From an uncultured Verrucomicrobiota bacterium (lineage in GTDB: Bacteria; Verrucomicrobiota; Verrucomicrobiia; Opitutales; Opitutaceae): a stretch of 61,531 nt of DNA. The translations under genes were made by a program, and so were the position numbers. A model generated the notes under the pieces. That model was not told the origin of the DNA. It saw only the letters and a list, made by a program, of their open reading frames with translations, and searched no databases. This document shows, piece after piece, positions 46,844 to 55,073 of this stretch. The stretch is from the NCBI GenBank assembly GCA_903898675.1, contig CAIUGM010000009.1:1-61531 (forward strand). The letters run 5' to 3'. The first letter of the stretch is position 1; every line of letters starts with the position of its first letter.

Positions 46844-48181
46844 ATGGCCGACATCATTGATATGCCCAAGCTCAGCGACACCATGTCGGTGGGCACCCTG
46901 GTCAAGTGGCTCAAAAAAGAAGGCGATGCCGTCAAGTCCGGCGACATGCTCGCCGAGGTCGAGACCGACAAGGCCACGATGGAGCTCGAGTCGTTCTTCA
47001 CCGGCACGCTGATCAAGATTTTTGCCCCCGCCGGCGCCCAGGTCGCGATCGGCGCGGCCCTCTGCGCCATCGGCAAGCCCGGCGAAGCCGTCGAGGCCCC
47101 CGCCGCCCCGGCGGCGAAAACCCCGGACGCGCCCGCCGCATCCGCCCCGGCGAATGAAAGCCCTGCGCCCGCTCCCGCTCCGGTCACGGTCGCGCCGGCT
47201 CCGGTTGCTCCCGCCGCCCCGGCTACCGTCGCCGCTCCCGTGACTGCCGCCGTGGTCGCCGACCCCGGTCCGGCCGGCGGCCCGCGCGTCAAAATCTCCC
47301 CGCTCGCGAAGAAGATCGCGACCGACCAGAAGATCGACCCGTCCCGCCTGACCGGCTCCGGCCCCCACGGCCGCATCGTCAAGGCCGATGTCCTCGCCGC
47401 GGCCGCCAATCCGGCGCTGCTCGCGCCGGCGGCATCTCAAATTTCAAATGGGAAATCCCAGATTGGCGCCCTCGGCGCCAAGGGCCCGATCCAGCCGGAC
47501 CGCCTCGTGCCCGCGTCCAACATGCGGGCGATCATCGCCAAGCGCCTGCTCGAGGCCAAGACCCAGATCCCGCATTTCTACCTCGAGATCGAGGTCGACG
47601 CCGAGCCGTTGCTCGCGGTCCGCAGCCAGTTGAACGCCGCGTTTGAGAAGGAAGGCGTCAAACTCTCCGTCAACGATTTCATCCTCAAGGCCAGCGCCGA
47701 CGCCCTGCGCCGCGTCCCTGGCGTCAACGCCTCGTGGACCGGCACGGGCATCCAGTACCACGGGGCCGCGCACGTCTCGTTCGCCGTCGCCATCGAGGAC
47801 GGCCTGATCACCCCGGTCATCCGCGACACGCACACGAAGTCCGTGTTCGCGATCAGCGCCGAGGCCAAGCCGCTCGGGAAGCGCGCCAAGGAGAAGAAGC
47901 TCAAGCCCGAGGAATTCACGGGCGGCACGTTCTGCGTCTCGAATCTCGGCATGATGGGGATCGAGCGTTTCTCCGCGATCATCAACCCGCCGAACGCCGC
48001 CATCCTCGCGGTCGGCACGACCGTCACCAAGCCCGTCGTGAAGAACGGCGGGATTGTCGTCGGCCAGACGATGGTCCTCACCCTCTCCTGCGACCACCGC
48101 GTCGTCGACGGCGCCCTCGGCGCCCAGTTCCTCGCGGCCTTGAAGGACCTGCTCGAGAAGCCCGCCCTGCTGCTGGTTTGA
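46844..48181 (+). CDS. pdhC: Pyruvate dehydrogenase E2, dihydrolipoyl acetyltransferase
   Basis: The 445-residue product has one lipoyl domain with lipoylated Lys43 in VETDKATMELES, an Ala/Pro linker (about 85-145), a peripheral subunit-binding domain (VKISPLAKKIATDQKIDPSRLTG, about 148-185) and the catalytic domain with His418 in SCDHRVVDG. It carries acetyl to CoA. The second linker holds an odd SQISNGKSQIG (about 198-208) encoded by an AT-rich palindromic repeat. E3 is not in this operon; the flavoprotein at 4483-5868 is a candidate. Confidence 0.95.
   Translation: MADIIDMPKLSDTMSVGTLVKWLKKEGDAVKSGDMLAEVETDKATMELESFFTGTLIKIFAPAGAQVAIGAALCAIGKPGEAVEAPAAPAAKTPDAPAASAPANESPAPAPAPVTVAPAPVAPAAPATVAAPVTAAVVADPGPAGGPRVKISPLAKKIATDQKIDPSRLTGSGPHGRIVKADVLAAAANPALLAPAASQISNGKSQIGALGAKGPIQPDRLVPASNMRAIIAKRLLEAKTQIPHFYLEIEVDAEPLLAVRSQLNAAFEKEGVKLSVNDFILKASADALRRVPGVNASWTGTGIQYHGAAHVSFAVAIEDGLITPVIRDTHTKSVFAISAEAKPLGKRAKEKKLKPEEFTGGTFCVSNLGMMGIERFSAIINPPNAAILAVGTTVTKPVVKNGGIVVGQTMVLTLSCDHRVVDGALGAQFLAALKDLLEKPALLLV
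47434..47464. repeat. AT-rich palindromic repeat inside pdhC
   Basis: ATCTCAAATTTC and, inverted, GAAATCCCAGAT surround a short centre, with about 9 of 12 positions pairing. The unit resembles the intergenic island at 45789-45821 and differs sharply in composition from the surrounding coding DNA. It is read in frame as about 10 residues of linker. Confidence 0.75.
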
Positions 48182-48237
48182 GTTCTGACCGACGGCCTGA
48201 GTGATGGCGGAACCGTTCCGCGGAAATTTCTCTTTTC

Positions 48238-48299
48238 GTAGGGGCGCAAACTCTTGTCGGGCCATAGGCTTGGCGACGGCCGATGCTGCGCCTTCGATC
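48238..48299. repeat. Expanded or decayed GGGCGCAGC-family element
   Basis: GTAGGGGCGCAAACT at 48238 and GATGCTGCGCCTTCGA near 48284 look like the two halves of the element at 44507-44533 separated by about 30 extra bases. The rest of the 281-base gap between pdhC and the SDR gene holds GC-rich sequence in which I see no gene. Confidence 0.5.
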
Positions 48300-48462
48300 G
48301 TGATGCCGCGCATACAAGGCGCAGCTCCTCGGCAAGCTCGGGGCCCTGAGTCTGCCGAACGGGCAAACCTGCGCTCCAGCCCCCCCCCGCCTGCTTGAGC
48401 AAGACCAGCTTGATGCGTCCACGGCGCGAACCGGCCCGTAAGACGAAGCACACCCACTCCGC

Positions 48463-49290
48463 ATGAAAACCTGGTTCATCACTGGCGCATCCAGCGGCTT
48501 TGGCCGCCACCTGGCGGAAGCCGCCCTCCAGCACGGCGATCGCGTCGTTTTGACGGCGCGCCAGCCCGGGGCCCTCGCTGATCTCGTGGCGCTTTACCCC
48601 GACCACGCTGTCGCCGTGGCCCTCGACCTCACGATCCCGACACAGATCCCCACCGCGCTGCAACAGGCGCAGGATAAATTCGGCGTCATCGACGTGCTGG
48701 TCAACAATGCCGGCTACGGCCTGCTCGCCGCCCTGGAGGAGACCGACGATGTCCGTCTCGCCCGCAACCTGGAGATCAATCTCATCGGTCCGCTCCGGCT
48801 GATCCGCGCCGCGATCCCCCTGTTCCGCCAGCAGAAGCACGGCCACATTATTTCCATCACCGCCATCGCGGCCTTCGCTAACGAGGTCGGCTTCGGGGTC
48901 TACGGTGCCGCGAAAGCCGGCCTCGAGGCCGCCTCCGAGTCGCTCGTCGGTGAACTGGCGCCCTTCGGCATCAAGGTCACGGTCGTGGTGCCCGGGCCAT
49001 TCCGCACCGATTTCATCAAGCGTTCGCTCGAAGCCGTCCCGCGCCGGCCGGAGTATGCCGGAACCGTGGGCAAGTTCGACGCCTTGCTCCAGCGGATCAA
49101 CGGCCGGCAACCCGGCGACCCGCGCAAGGCGGCGGAAGCCATCTACCAGATCGCCGGCGCGGAAAAGCCGCCCTTCCGCCTGCTGCTCGGCAAATACGCC
49201 TACGACAAATTTGAAAAGAAACTGAAGGCCCACGCCGCCGAGATGGAGGCCTGGCGGGCCACCGGGCTGCCGACGGATTTTACGGCGTAG
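48463..49290 (+). CDS. Short-chain dehydrogenase/reductase
   Basis: The 275-residue product is a classical SDR: the cofactor motif FITGASSGFGRHLAEAAL at residues 4-21, NNAGYG near 84-89, a catalytic Ser in ISITAIAAF and the YGAAKAG Tyr-Lys motif. An Arg follows in the fold where NADP is preferred, but the substrate is unknown. It resembles the oxidoreductases annotated as of general SDR type. Alone between pdhC and a convergent gene. Confidence 0.88.
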   Translation: MKTWFITGASSGFGRHLAEAALQHGDRVVLTARQPGALADLVALYPDHAVAVALDLTIPTQIPTALQQAQDKFGVIDVLVNNAGYGLLAALEETDDVRLARNLEINLIGPLRLIRAAIPLFRQQKHGHIISITAIAAFANEVGFGVYGAAKAGLEAASESLVGELAPFGIKVTVVVPGPFRTDFIKRSLEAVPRRPEYAGTVGKFDALLQRINGRQPGDPRKAAEAIYQIAGAEKPPFRLLLGKYAYDKFEKKLKAHAAEMEAWRATGLPTDFTA

Positions 49291-49306
49291 CGCGGTTTAG
49301 TTTACT

Positions 49307-49389
49307 GTAGCCGCGCTTGAGTCGGAGACGAAAGCGTGGTTCAGCCGCAACCGCCGCGCCCGAAGGGCGCAGCGAATCTGCGCCCCTCC
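49307..49389. repeat. Two palindromic-family elements side by side
   Basis: Bases 49307-49339 repeat 35944-35976 exactly over 33 bases. Bases 49362-49389 (AAGGGCGCAGCGAATCTGCG core) belong with 7692-7718 and 44507-44533. They fill the convergent gap between the SDR and nucleoside-hydrolase-like genes. Confidence 0.9.
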
Positions 49390-49422
49390 TAAGCTCTCAT
49401 ACTGTCCGCGACGTTCATCCGG

Positions 49423-50556
49423 TTACTTCGCACCCTGCCCCGGCGCCGGCTGCGTGAACAGTGTCACGAACTGCTGCTCCAGCTTCGGGACGTCGATCTC
49501 CAGCACGGCCGTGACATCCGGCTCGCCGAGGTGCGGGCCCTTGCCCGCCGGCCAGCTGAGGGTCGCGCCGTAGGTGGCGCCGTGATCGGTATCGATGTCC
49601 ATCGCGACCTTTTCGCTGTGCTTGATGATGGTCGGATCGAGCAGAATCCCGGCCGCGACCTCGTCCCACATGGGAAAGCCCGGCTGGGCGTAGCGCGCCA
49701 CGTATTTGGCCAGCAGCGTCGATGCCGCCGTGGCCCGCTTCACAAGGTCGGGCGTGAGCTTCGTGGCCGTGGTCGCGTCGTTCGGCACGGCGGTGATCTT
49801 CTTCCAGCCGGCGTGCAGCATCATGTGCGCCGCCTCGGGGTCCCAGCGGCTGTTGAACTCCACGCGGGGATTGTGGATGAACTGCATCGCGAACTCGTCG
49901 AGCTGAGGCGCGCGCGGGTTGAAGCTGCCGCCCATGATGACCAGTTCCTGCGCCTGCGCCGCAAAGCCGTCGTCCAGCCGCGCCGCGAGCGCCAGGTTGG
50001 TGAACGGGCCCATCGCGAGGATGGTGACTTCACCGGGGAACTCCCGGACCTTGCGGATGATGAAATTGGCCGCCGTCTCGGGCAGCGGCTTGGTGGTCGG
50101 CTCGCCTTCCTCCATCGGTGGCACGATGTCGGCGGCGTGATAGCGGTTGCGATTGACCGTGTTGTAGTCCGGCCAGACGTCCATCCAGGCGCCCTTGTAG
50201 GGCAGGTTGCCGTAAATTTTTTCCCAGCGCCGCGTCCCCTCCTCCGTATTCAAGAGCGGATAGGTCGCTCCGGCGATCACCGGGATGTCGGTCCGGCCGA
50301 TCAGCTCCAGCATGCGCAGGGTGTGCGCCGTGTTTTCCTTCTGCCAGCCGTCGCCGCTTTCGATCGTGATCCCGAGCACCTCGAAGTCCGGCGACTGCAT
50401 CACCATCAGGATCGGCTGCAGGTTCGGGCCGCCGGGACCGAAGGCATCCTGGTCGATGATGACCTTGCGCCGGGAGGCGAGCGCCGCGGTCGCGGCCAAA
50501 CCCAGGCCCAGGACCACACCGGACAAACGGAGCAAACGCGAAAATCGGATAAGCAT
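49423..50556 (-). CDS. Exported nucleoside-hydrolase-like protein with altered active site
   Basis: The 377-residue product has a signal peptide (RLSGVVLGLGLAATAALA) and the inosine-uridine hydrolase fold: VIIDQDAFGPGG, LEVLGITIESGD-like FEVLGITIESGDG, TDIPVIAGATYPL and TILAMGPFTNLALAARL. The usual calcium site DTDPGxDD is replaced by DQDAFGPGG, and the late catalytic His motif is MWDEVAAG. It may therefore bind rather than cleave, or act on an unusual substrate outside the cytoplasm. Alone on the minus strand. Confidence 0.75.
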   Translation of the reverse strand: MLIRFSRLLRLSGVVLGLGLAATAALASRRKVIIDQDAFGPGGPNLQPILMVMQSPDFEVLGITIESGDGWQKENTAHTLRMLELIGRTDIPVIAGATYPLLNTEEGTRRWEKIYGNLPYKGAWMDVWPDYNTVNRNRYHAADIVPPMEEGEPTTKPLPETAANFIIRKVREFPGEVTILAMGPFTNLALAARLDDGFAAQAQELVIMGGSFNPRAPQLDEFAMQFIHNPRVEFNSRWDPEAAHMMLHAGWKKITAVPNDATTATKLTPDLVKRATAASTLLAKYVARYAQPGFPMWDEVAAGILLDPTIIKHSEKVAMDIDTDHGATYGATLSWPAGKGPHLGEPDVTAVLEIDVPKLEQQFVTLFTQPAPGQGAK

Positions 50557-50646
50557 GCCTGGTTAAAGCAGGTGGTATGCCTCATGACAAACGAAGCCAT
50601 TCAACGAAAAGGAGCGAAGAAACTAAGCCTGGAATCACTCTTACAA

Positions 50647-50757
50647 TGAAGTTTTTGACCACGGATTTCACGGATTAACACGAATAAAGCAGCAGAAACA
50701 ATCACTGGCTTAGTGTTCGATTCACATCCGTGATAATTCGTGAAATCCGTGGTTAAA
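50647..50757. repeat. Long inverted repeat island (CCACGGATTTCACGG family)
   Basis: TTTTGACCACGGATTTCACG at the left and its inverted counterpart TCGTGAAATCCGTGGTTAAA at the right frame a 40-base AT-richer centre. The arms match those at 27883, 33541 and 54430. It occupies the gap between the phosphohexomutase and the nucleoside-hydrolase-like gene. The rest of 50557-50801 holds a TTTGCGTTTAACC-type tail. Confidence 0.85.
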
Positions 50758-50801
50758 ACTCCGCTCCGTCTTCGCATCATCGCTTCTTTGCGTTTAACCC
50801 C

Positions 50802-52763
50802 TCAGCCTTCCGCCCGCTTCCGCGCATCGGCGTCGATCAGTGCCTTGAGGGCGTCCAGCGTCGCCTTGGCCTTGGCCTTGGCGGCCGGCAGGTCGGCGGC
50901 GGACTTGGCCGGCTCCTGGGCGAAGAGATAGAATTTCATCTTGGGCTCCGTGCCGCTGCCACGGGCCGCGAAGGAGTAGCCGTTGGCGAGGGTGACCAGG
51001 TAGAGGTCCTGCGACGGGATCAACTCGCCGTCGTTGTCGTGGAACTTCTCCCGGCCAAAGTCCTGGAAACGGGTCACCTTGGTTTCGCCAAAGGCGGTCG
51101 GTGGACCGGACCGGTAGGTGTCGAGGATGCGCTTGATCTTCGCCGCACCGCTGGCGCCCTCGTAGTAAATATTGATCACGCCCTCGAGGAAGTAGCCGTA
51201 CTTCAGGTAAACCTCATCGAGGTACTCCGGCACGGTGAGCCCGCGTGATTTCACCCACGCGCAGAGCTCGGCGAACATCAGGCAGGCGGAGCTGCCATCC
51301 TTGTCGCGGACCGAGTCGTTCGGCAGGTAGCCGTAGCTTTCCTCAGTGCCGAAGAGATAGAATGAACTGTGCTTCTGCAGCAGCTTGGCCCGCTCGCGGA
51401 AAGCCGTGGCGTCGTAATCCAACGCGATGCCGTCCTGCGCGAGCAGCCCAGCCTTCAGCTTCTGCTCGTAGCCGGCCATCTTGCCAGCGATCCACTTGAA
51501 GCCGGTCAGGGTGTTGATGACCTTCACGCCATGGCCCTTGCCGATGGCGTCCAGCAGCGGCGAGGTGACGAAGGTCTTGACGATCACCGCCGACTGCGTG
51601 CCCGCCGCGGGAATCCAGCCGAGCTCCTTGTACTTCGTGACGCGGTAATCCGACAGCAGCGCGCCGACCTGATTGCCGGTCAACAGCTCCATCTTGCCGG
51701 CGCGGTTCCTGACCGCCGTGCCCATGCGGTCGCAGTCCGGGTCCGTGGCCATCACCACGTCGTGCCCGCCCTTCTCCGCCAGGGCCACCGCCAGGGTGAG
51801 CGCCTCGGCGTTCTCGGGATTCGGCGACTTCACCGTGGGAAAGCGCGCATCGCCGGCCAGCTGTTCCGGCACGGCCGTGACGTCGATCCCGGCCTGCTTC
51901 AACAACGGCAGCGTCGCGATCGCGCCCACGCCGTGGATATTCGTGTAGACCACCTTGAGCGGGGTCGACTTGAGGACCGCCGGATCGAGCACCGCCTGCG
52001 CCGCCACGGCGAGATAGGCCGCATCCGCCTCGGGCTTCAGCGTAACGACCCGGCTGATGTCCTTGGCCAGAAAACCCAGGACCGTGGCCAGCGGCACGGC
52101 GTTGACCTCGGCGATGATGTTCTTGTCGTGCGGCGGCGTCACCTGGGCGCCGTCGGTGAAGTACGCCTTGAAGCCGTTGTCGTGCGGCGGATTGTGGCTG
52201 GCCGTGATGACCACACCGGTGTGTGCCTGCAGGTAGCGCACGGAGAAACTCAGCTGCGGCGTCGAGCGCGGGCCGTCGAAGATGAACGCCACGCCGCCGA
52301 GCCGCGTCCAGGTCGAGGCGGCCAGTTCGCAAAAGTGCCGGGAGAAATGCCGGACATCGTAGGCGATGACCAGTTTCGGCAGGTCGTAGCAATTCTGCGT
52401 CGCGAGGTACTTGCTGACGTACCGGTAAAGCCCGACGACCGCGCGGATGAGCGTGAAGTCATTGAGCATGTTGCAGCCCACGTTGGCGTAGGCCGGCGAG
52501 CCCGTGGCGCCGATCTGGCCGGTCTCGGCCTTGGCGGCCACAACGCCGATGGTGCGGCCGCGCATGCCGCCGGTGCCGAACTCGAGGTAGCGGTAGAAAC
52601 GGTCGTTGAGCTCGCTCCACTCGCCGCGCTCGACCAGCTCGGTCATGCTCTGCGCCGCCCACTCGGGCAACCCGGCCTGCGCCCAGGCCGTCAGGTTCTC
52701 GGCGGCACCGGGCAGCAGTTTTCCATCCTTGGCAGCTTGGGCGATTTTTTCAGGGAGCGACAT
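50802..52763 (-). CDS. Alpha-D-phosphohexomutase (phosphoglucomutase/phosphomannomutase)
   Basis: The 653-residue enzyme has the phosphoserine loop VITASHNPPHDNGFK, the magnesium loop ATDPDCDRMG, the sugar-recognition GTEESYGYL and the phosphate-binding ARGSGTEPKMKFY. That is a complete, long-form PGM/PMM. It interconverts glucose-6-phosphate and glucose-1-phosphate (or the mannose pair). It lies downstream of the UDP-sugar pyrophosphorylase on the same strand, which supports a glucose-1-phosphate to UDP-sugar route. Confidence 0.93.
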   Translation of the reverse strand: MSLPEKIAQAAKDGKLLPGAAENLTAWAQAGLPEWAAQSMTELVERGEWSELNDRFYRYLEFGTGGMRGRTIGVVAAKAETGQIGATGSPAYANVGCNMLNDFTLIRAVVGLYRYVSKYLATQNCYDLPKLVIAYDVRHFSRHFCELAASTWTRLGGVAFIFDGPRSTPQLSFSVRYLQAHTGVVITASHNPPHDNGFKAYFTDGAQVTPPHDKNIIAEVNAVPLATVLGFLAKDISRVVTLKPEADAAYLAVAAQAVLDPAVLKSTPLKVVYTNIHGVGAIATLPLLKQAGIDVTAVPEQLAGDARFPTVKSPNPENAEALTLAVALAEKGGHDVVMATDPDCDRMGTAVRNRAGKMELLTGNQVGALLSDYRVTKYKELGWIPAAGTQSAVIVKTFVTSPLLDAIGKGHGVKVINTLTGFKWIAGKMAGYEQKLKAGLLAQDGIALDYDATAFRERAKLLQKHSSFYLFGTEESYGYLPNDSVRDKDGSSACLMFAELCAWVKSRGLTVPEYLDEVYLKYGYFLEGVINIYYEGASGAAKIKRILDTYRSGPPTAFGETKVTRFQDFGREKFHDNDGELIPSQDLYLVTLANGYSFAARGSGTEPKMKFYLFAQEPAKSAADLPAAKAKAKATLDALKALIDADARKRAEG

Positions 52764-52788
52764 GGGAGGTGAGGTTCAGAAAAAGAAT

Positions 52789-52940
52789 GATTAACCACAG
52801 AATACACGGAAAACACGGAAAATAATCGCACCGGAAGCTGCAGGGTTAACCCAGGAATCGATCGGTAACGTGTCGGTGTTTCCCGACAGTTTCGTTAAGA
52901 AATCCGGATTATTTCTGTGTGTTCCGTGTGTTCTGTAGTG
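52789..52940. repeat. Long inverted repeat island (CCACAGAATACACGG family)
   Basis: TTAACCACAGAATACACGGA at the left is mirrored by TGTGTGTTCCGTGTGTTCTG near 52915-52935, about 100 bases apart. It fills the 180-base gap between the pyrophosphorylase and phosphohexomutase genes. Confidence 0.75.
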
Positions 52941-52944
52941 ACAA

Positions 52945-54414
52945 CTATTCCAAGTACAACCCGTCGGCCACGACGGGCTTGACCGGCAGTTGCTGCCAGC
53001 GCTCGGCGAACGTGGCCGCATCATAGCCGAACAGCGGTGAGAACTCGACGGCCGCGGCCGGCAGGCCGGTGGCATCGGTCTCGACGTGGGCGCCCACCGC
53101 CTTGAGCCACCGGGCGAACTGCCGCAGCTGGTCGTCCCGGCAGGTTTGGGGTGAATCGACGCCCTCGGCGTTCTTCACCGGGCTGAATTCGTCCGCCCGG
53201 CCCGTCTCGATGACCACGGAGTTGCGCGCAAACGGCAGCGCATCGAAGACAAACATCTCGAACTTAACGCCGTTCGCCTTCTCCGGTTTGACCGGCTGGC
53301 CCGCCGCATCGACGGTCGCAATCTTCTTGTCCGCCCGGTGAAACGGCAGCACCGGCACCTCCGCATTCCCTCCTTCATTCTCCCTTCTCCCTTCTCCCTT
53401 TTCCATACTTCCGCCCGCCAACCGCCGGGCAAACTCCCGGTCGATGACATGGATGGCGATGCTCCCGGCGTTGTAGCGCAGGTCGCCCGCGGGCGTGGTC
53501 TCGCGCTGCATGGCGAGCGGCATGTCACTGTACTCCACGACCACCAGCTTGCCGCGCTGGATGCAGAAATGGCCCACCTTCTCCTCGGGATAGGCCTTGG
53601 GCACCATCTTGCTCGACATCTCGGAACCGGCCAGGAGGTGGAAGCCGATGAACGCCGGGTCGACGCAGCGCACGATGGGGTTGTCGACCTGGAAGTAGCT
53701 GATCGTGTCGATCCCCTCGGCCTTCATGAGGTCGAGCGCGCCGCTGCGGTGCAGCGCGCGCAACGACCCGCCGTGGCCGTCGGGGCTGAGGGCGAGCGTG
53801 CCGGGCGTCTCGAGCAGAATCCTGCCGGCGAAGTCCACCGCCGGCATCCGGCCCTGCCGGAAGAAGTGCACGCGGCCGGCGTCCAGTCCGAAATACTTGT
53901 GCTGCACAAAAAAGGCCTCGGTCTGCGCGTGGTTCGCGTGACTCGTCATGATGAACCAATGCAACGGCCGGCCGTAGCGCAGCCCCACGGCCTTGATCTT
54001 CTCGGCAAAAACCTGGAACAGCGGTTTCTTCCGCAGCGGGGTCACGGCGAAAGTGCCCTTCGGTCCGTCGTAGCCGAGCCTCGTCCCCTGCCCGCCCGCG
54101 ACCGTGAAGGCCGCCACGCGGCCGGCGCGCAACGCGGCCTCGCCCGCGGCTTGCGCCTCGGCCCATTTGGCCGAGCTGCCGCCGTTCACCGGCAGGCGCT
54201 CATACGGCGCCGGGCTCAGGTCGGTGAGATCGGCGGTCGCGCCGCCGGACTTTAAAACCAAGGTGCGGTTGAGTCGCTCCACCTCGGCGAGATCCACCTC
54301 GGCGGCCTGCGCGAGCAATTCCTGCTGCGCGGCGGCCGGCAGCCGGTCCCAAAAGGCAAAGACCTGCCCCTGGCCGGCGGCGCGGAAGGAGGAAATTAAT
54401 TGTTCAATGTTCAT
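52945..54414 (-). CDS. UDP-N-acetylhexosamine/UDP-glucose pyrophosphorylase (UDPGP family)
   Basis: The 489-residue product has the nucleotidyltransferase signature TVAGGQGTRLGYDGPKGTF (about 105-123), FIMTSHANHAQTEAFF, SPDGHGGSLRAL and QVDNPIVRCVDPAF, as in eukaryote-like UAP/AGX enzymes. It makes UDP-GlcNAc or UDP-Glc from UTP and the sugar-1-phosphate; the two are hard to tell apart. Residues about 337-351 (MEKGEGRRENEGGN) are encoded by a purine-rich direct repeat and look inserted. Confidence 0.88.
   Translation of the reverse strand: MNIEQLISSFRAAGQGQVFAFWDRLPAAAQQELLAQAAEVDLAEVERLNRTLVLKSGGATADLTDLSPAPYERLPVNGGSSAKWAEAQAAGEAALRAGRVAAFTVAGGQGTRLGYDGPKGTFAVTPLRKKPLFQVFAEKIKAVGLRYGRPLHWFIMTSHANHAQTEAFFVQHKYFGLDAGRVHFFRQGRMPAVDFAGRILLETPGTLALSPDGHGGSLRALHRSGALDLMKAEGIDTISYFQVDNPIVRCVDPAFIGFHLLAGSEMSSKMVPKAYPEEKVGHFCIQRGKLVVVEYSDMPLAMQRETTPAGDLRYNAGSIAIHVIDREFARRLAGGSMEKGEGRRENEGGNAEVPVLPFHRADKKIATVDAAGQPVKPEKANGVKFEMFVFDALPFARNSVVIETGRADEFSPVKNAEGVDSPQTCRDDQLRQFARWLKAVGAHVETDATGLPAAAVEFSPLFGYDAATFAERWQQLPVKPVVADGLYLE
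53366..53406. repeat. Low-complexity repeat (TTCTCCC units) inside the pyrophosphorylase gene
   Basis: Three copies of a TTCTCCC unit with flanking TCCTTCATT lie within the coding region and are read in frame as a charged Glu/Arg/Gly stretch. Composition differs from both flanks. Confidence 0.7.
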
Positions 54415-54429
54415 CGGGCTGATTCAGGG

Positions 54430-54620
54430 GGTTTGACCACGGATTACACGGATTCTCACGGATAAAGGTGTGGCATGTCATCCTGAGCGGAGCGAAGGAT
54501 CCAGCAGGATTCTCGCACACTTAAAGTGCGATCCTGGATTTTTCACTGCGCGCAAAATGACAGAATCGAGCCAGCTTTGATTCATCCGCGTCAATCCGGG
54601 TAATCCGTGGTCAAAAAGCC
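54430..54620. repeat. Nested repeat island: GTCATCCTGAGC palindrome inside CCACGGATTACAC arms
   Basis: Outer arms TTTGACCACGGATTACACGG (54431) and inverted GGGTAATCCGTGGTCAAA (near 54597) enclose a second, unrelated palindrome. Its arms are GTCATCCTGAGCGGAGCG and the inverted CACTGCGCGCAAAATGAC (54478-54563). This is the structure expected if one repeat family inserted into another. Nothing else is seen in 54415-54668. Confidence 0.85.
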
Positions 54621-54668
54621 TTGGCTTGGTCTGGTTCGACCAGCACCCAACTCCAATAGTTAGATGCC

Positions 54669-54959
54669 TCACTTCTTCTCCTCCTCAAACCGGAACACAA
54701 ACTCCTGCGTCCTCGCGTAGCCGAGTTTCTGGCGGATGATGCGCTCGACCAGCGCGGGGTCGTGGCGGAGTTGATCCAGGTATTTTTCCTGCGCCTGCAA
54801 CCGATTCTCGGCCTCGGACAGCCGGCGCTCGTTGGCGGTTTCCTGGGCCTTCAACGCGGTGTAATCCCGGTGCACCTGCACAAAAAACGAGCCGGCCCAG
54901 AGCGTCACACCCACAAAGAGGGCCGTGTAAAGTCCGAGGATCAGTTTGCTGAAGTTCAC
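54669..54959 (-). CDS. FtsB/DivIC-like septum formation initiator
   Basis: The 96-residue product has one N-terminal membrane helix (LILGLYTALFVGVTLWAG), then a coiled coil (about 35-70: TALKAQETANERRLSEAENRLQ) and a short C-terminal segment DPALVERIIRQKLGYAR, the standard FtsB/DivIC plan. It would link divisome proteins at the septum. I chose the GTG at 54959, which has a GGAGG 10 bases upstream; an upstream TTG would add 15 unconvincing residues. Confidence 0.8.
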   Translation of the reverse strand: MNFSKLILGLYTALFVGVTLWAGSFFVQVHRDYTALKAQETANERRLSEAENRLQAQEKYLDQLRHDPALVERIIRQKLGYARTQEFVFRFEEEKK

Positions 54960-55073
54960 CGTGTAAAGTCCTCCAGATAAAGGAGGCGGAACAGACCCAA
55001 GCAACTTTTTTCAAAGCCATTTCACGCGGTTTTGGCGTGCTTTTTCACCTTCGGCCGGGATACTCACGCCGCG

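Noticed and set aside
51369..52772. Plus-strand open frame of 467 codons across the phosphohexomutase
   Set aside because: Antisense to an enzyme with all four catalytic loops; product rich in Arg, Gly and His only.
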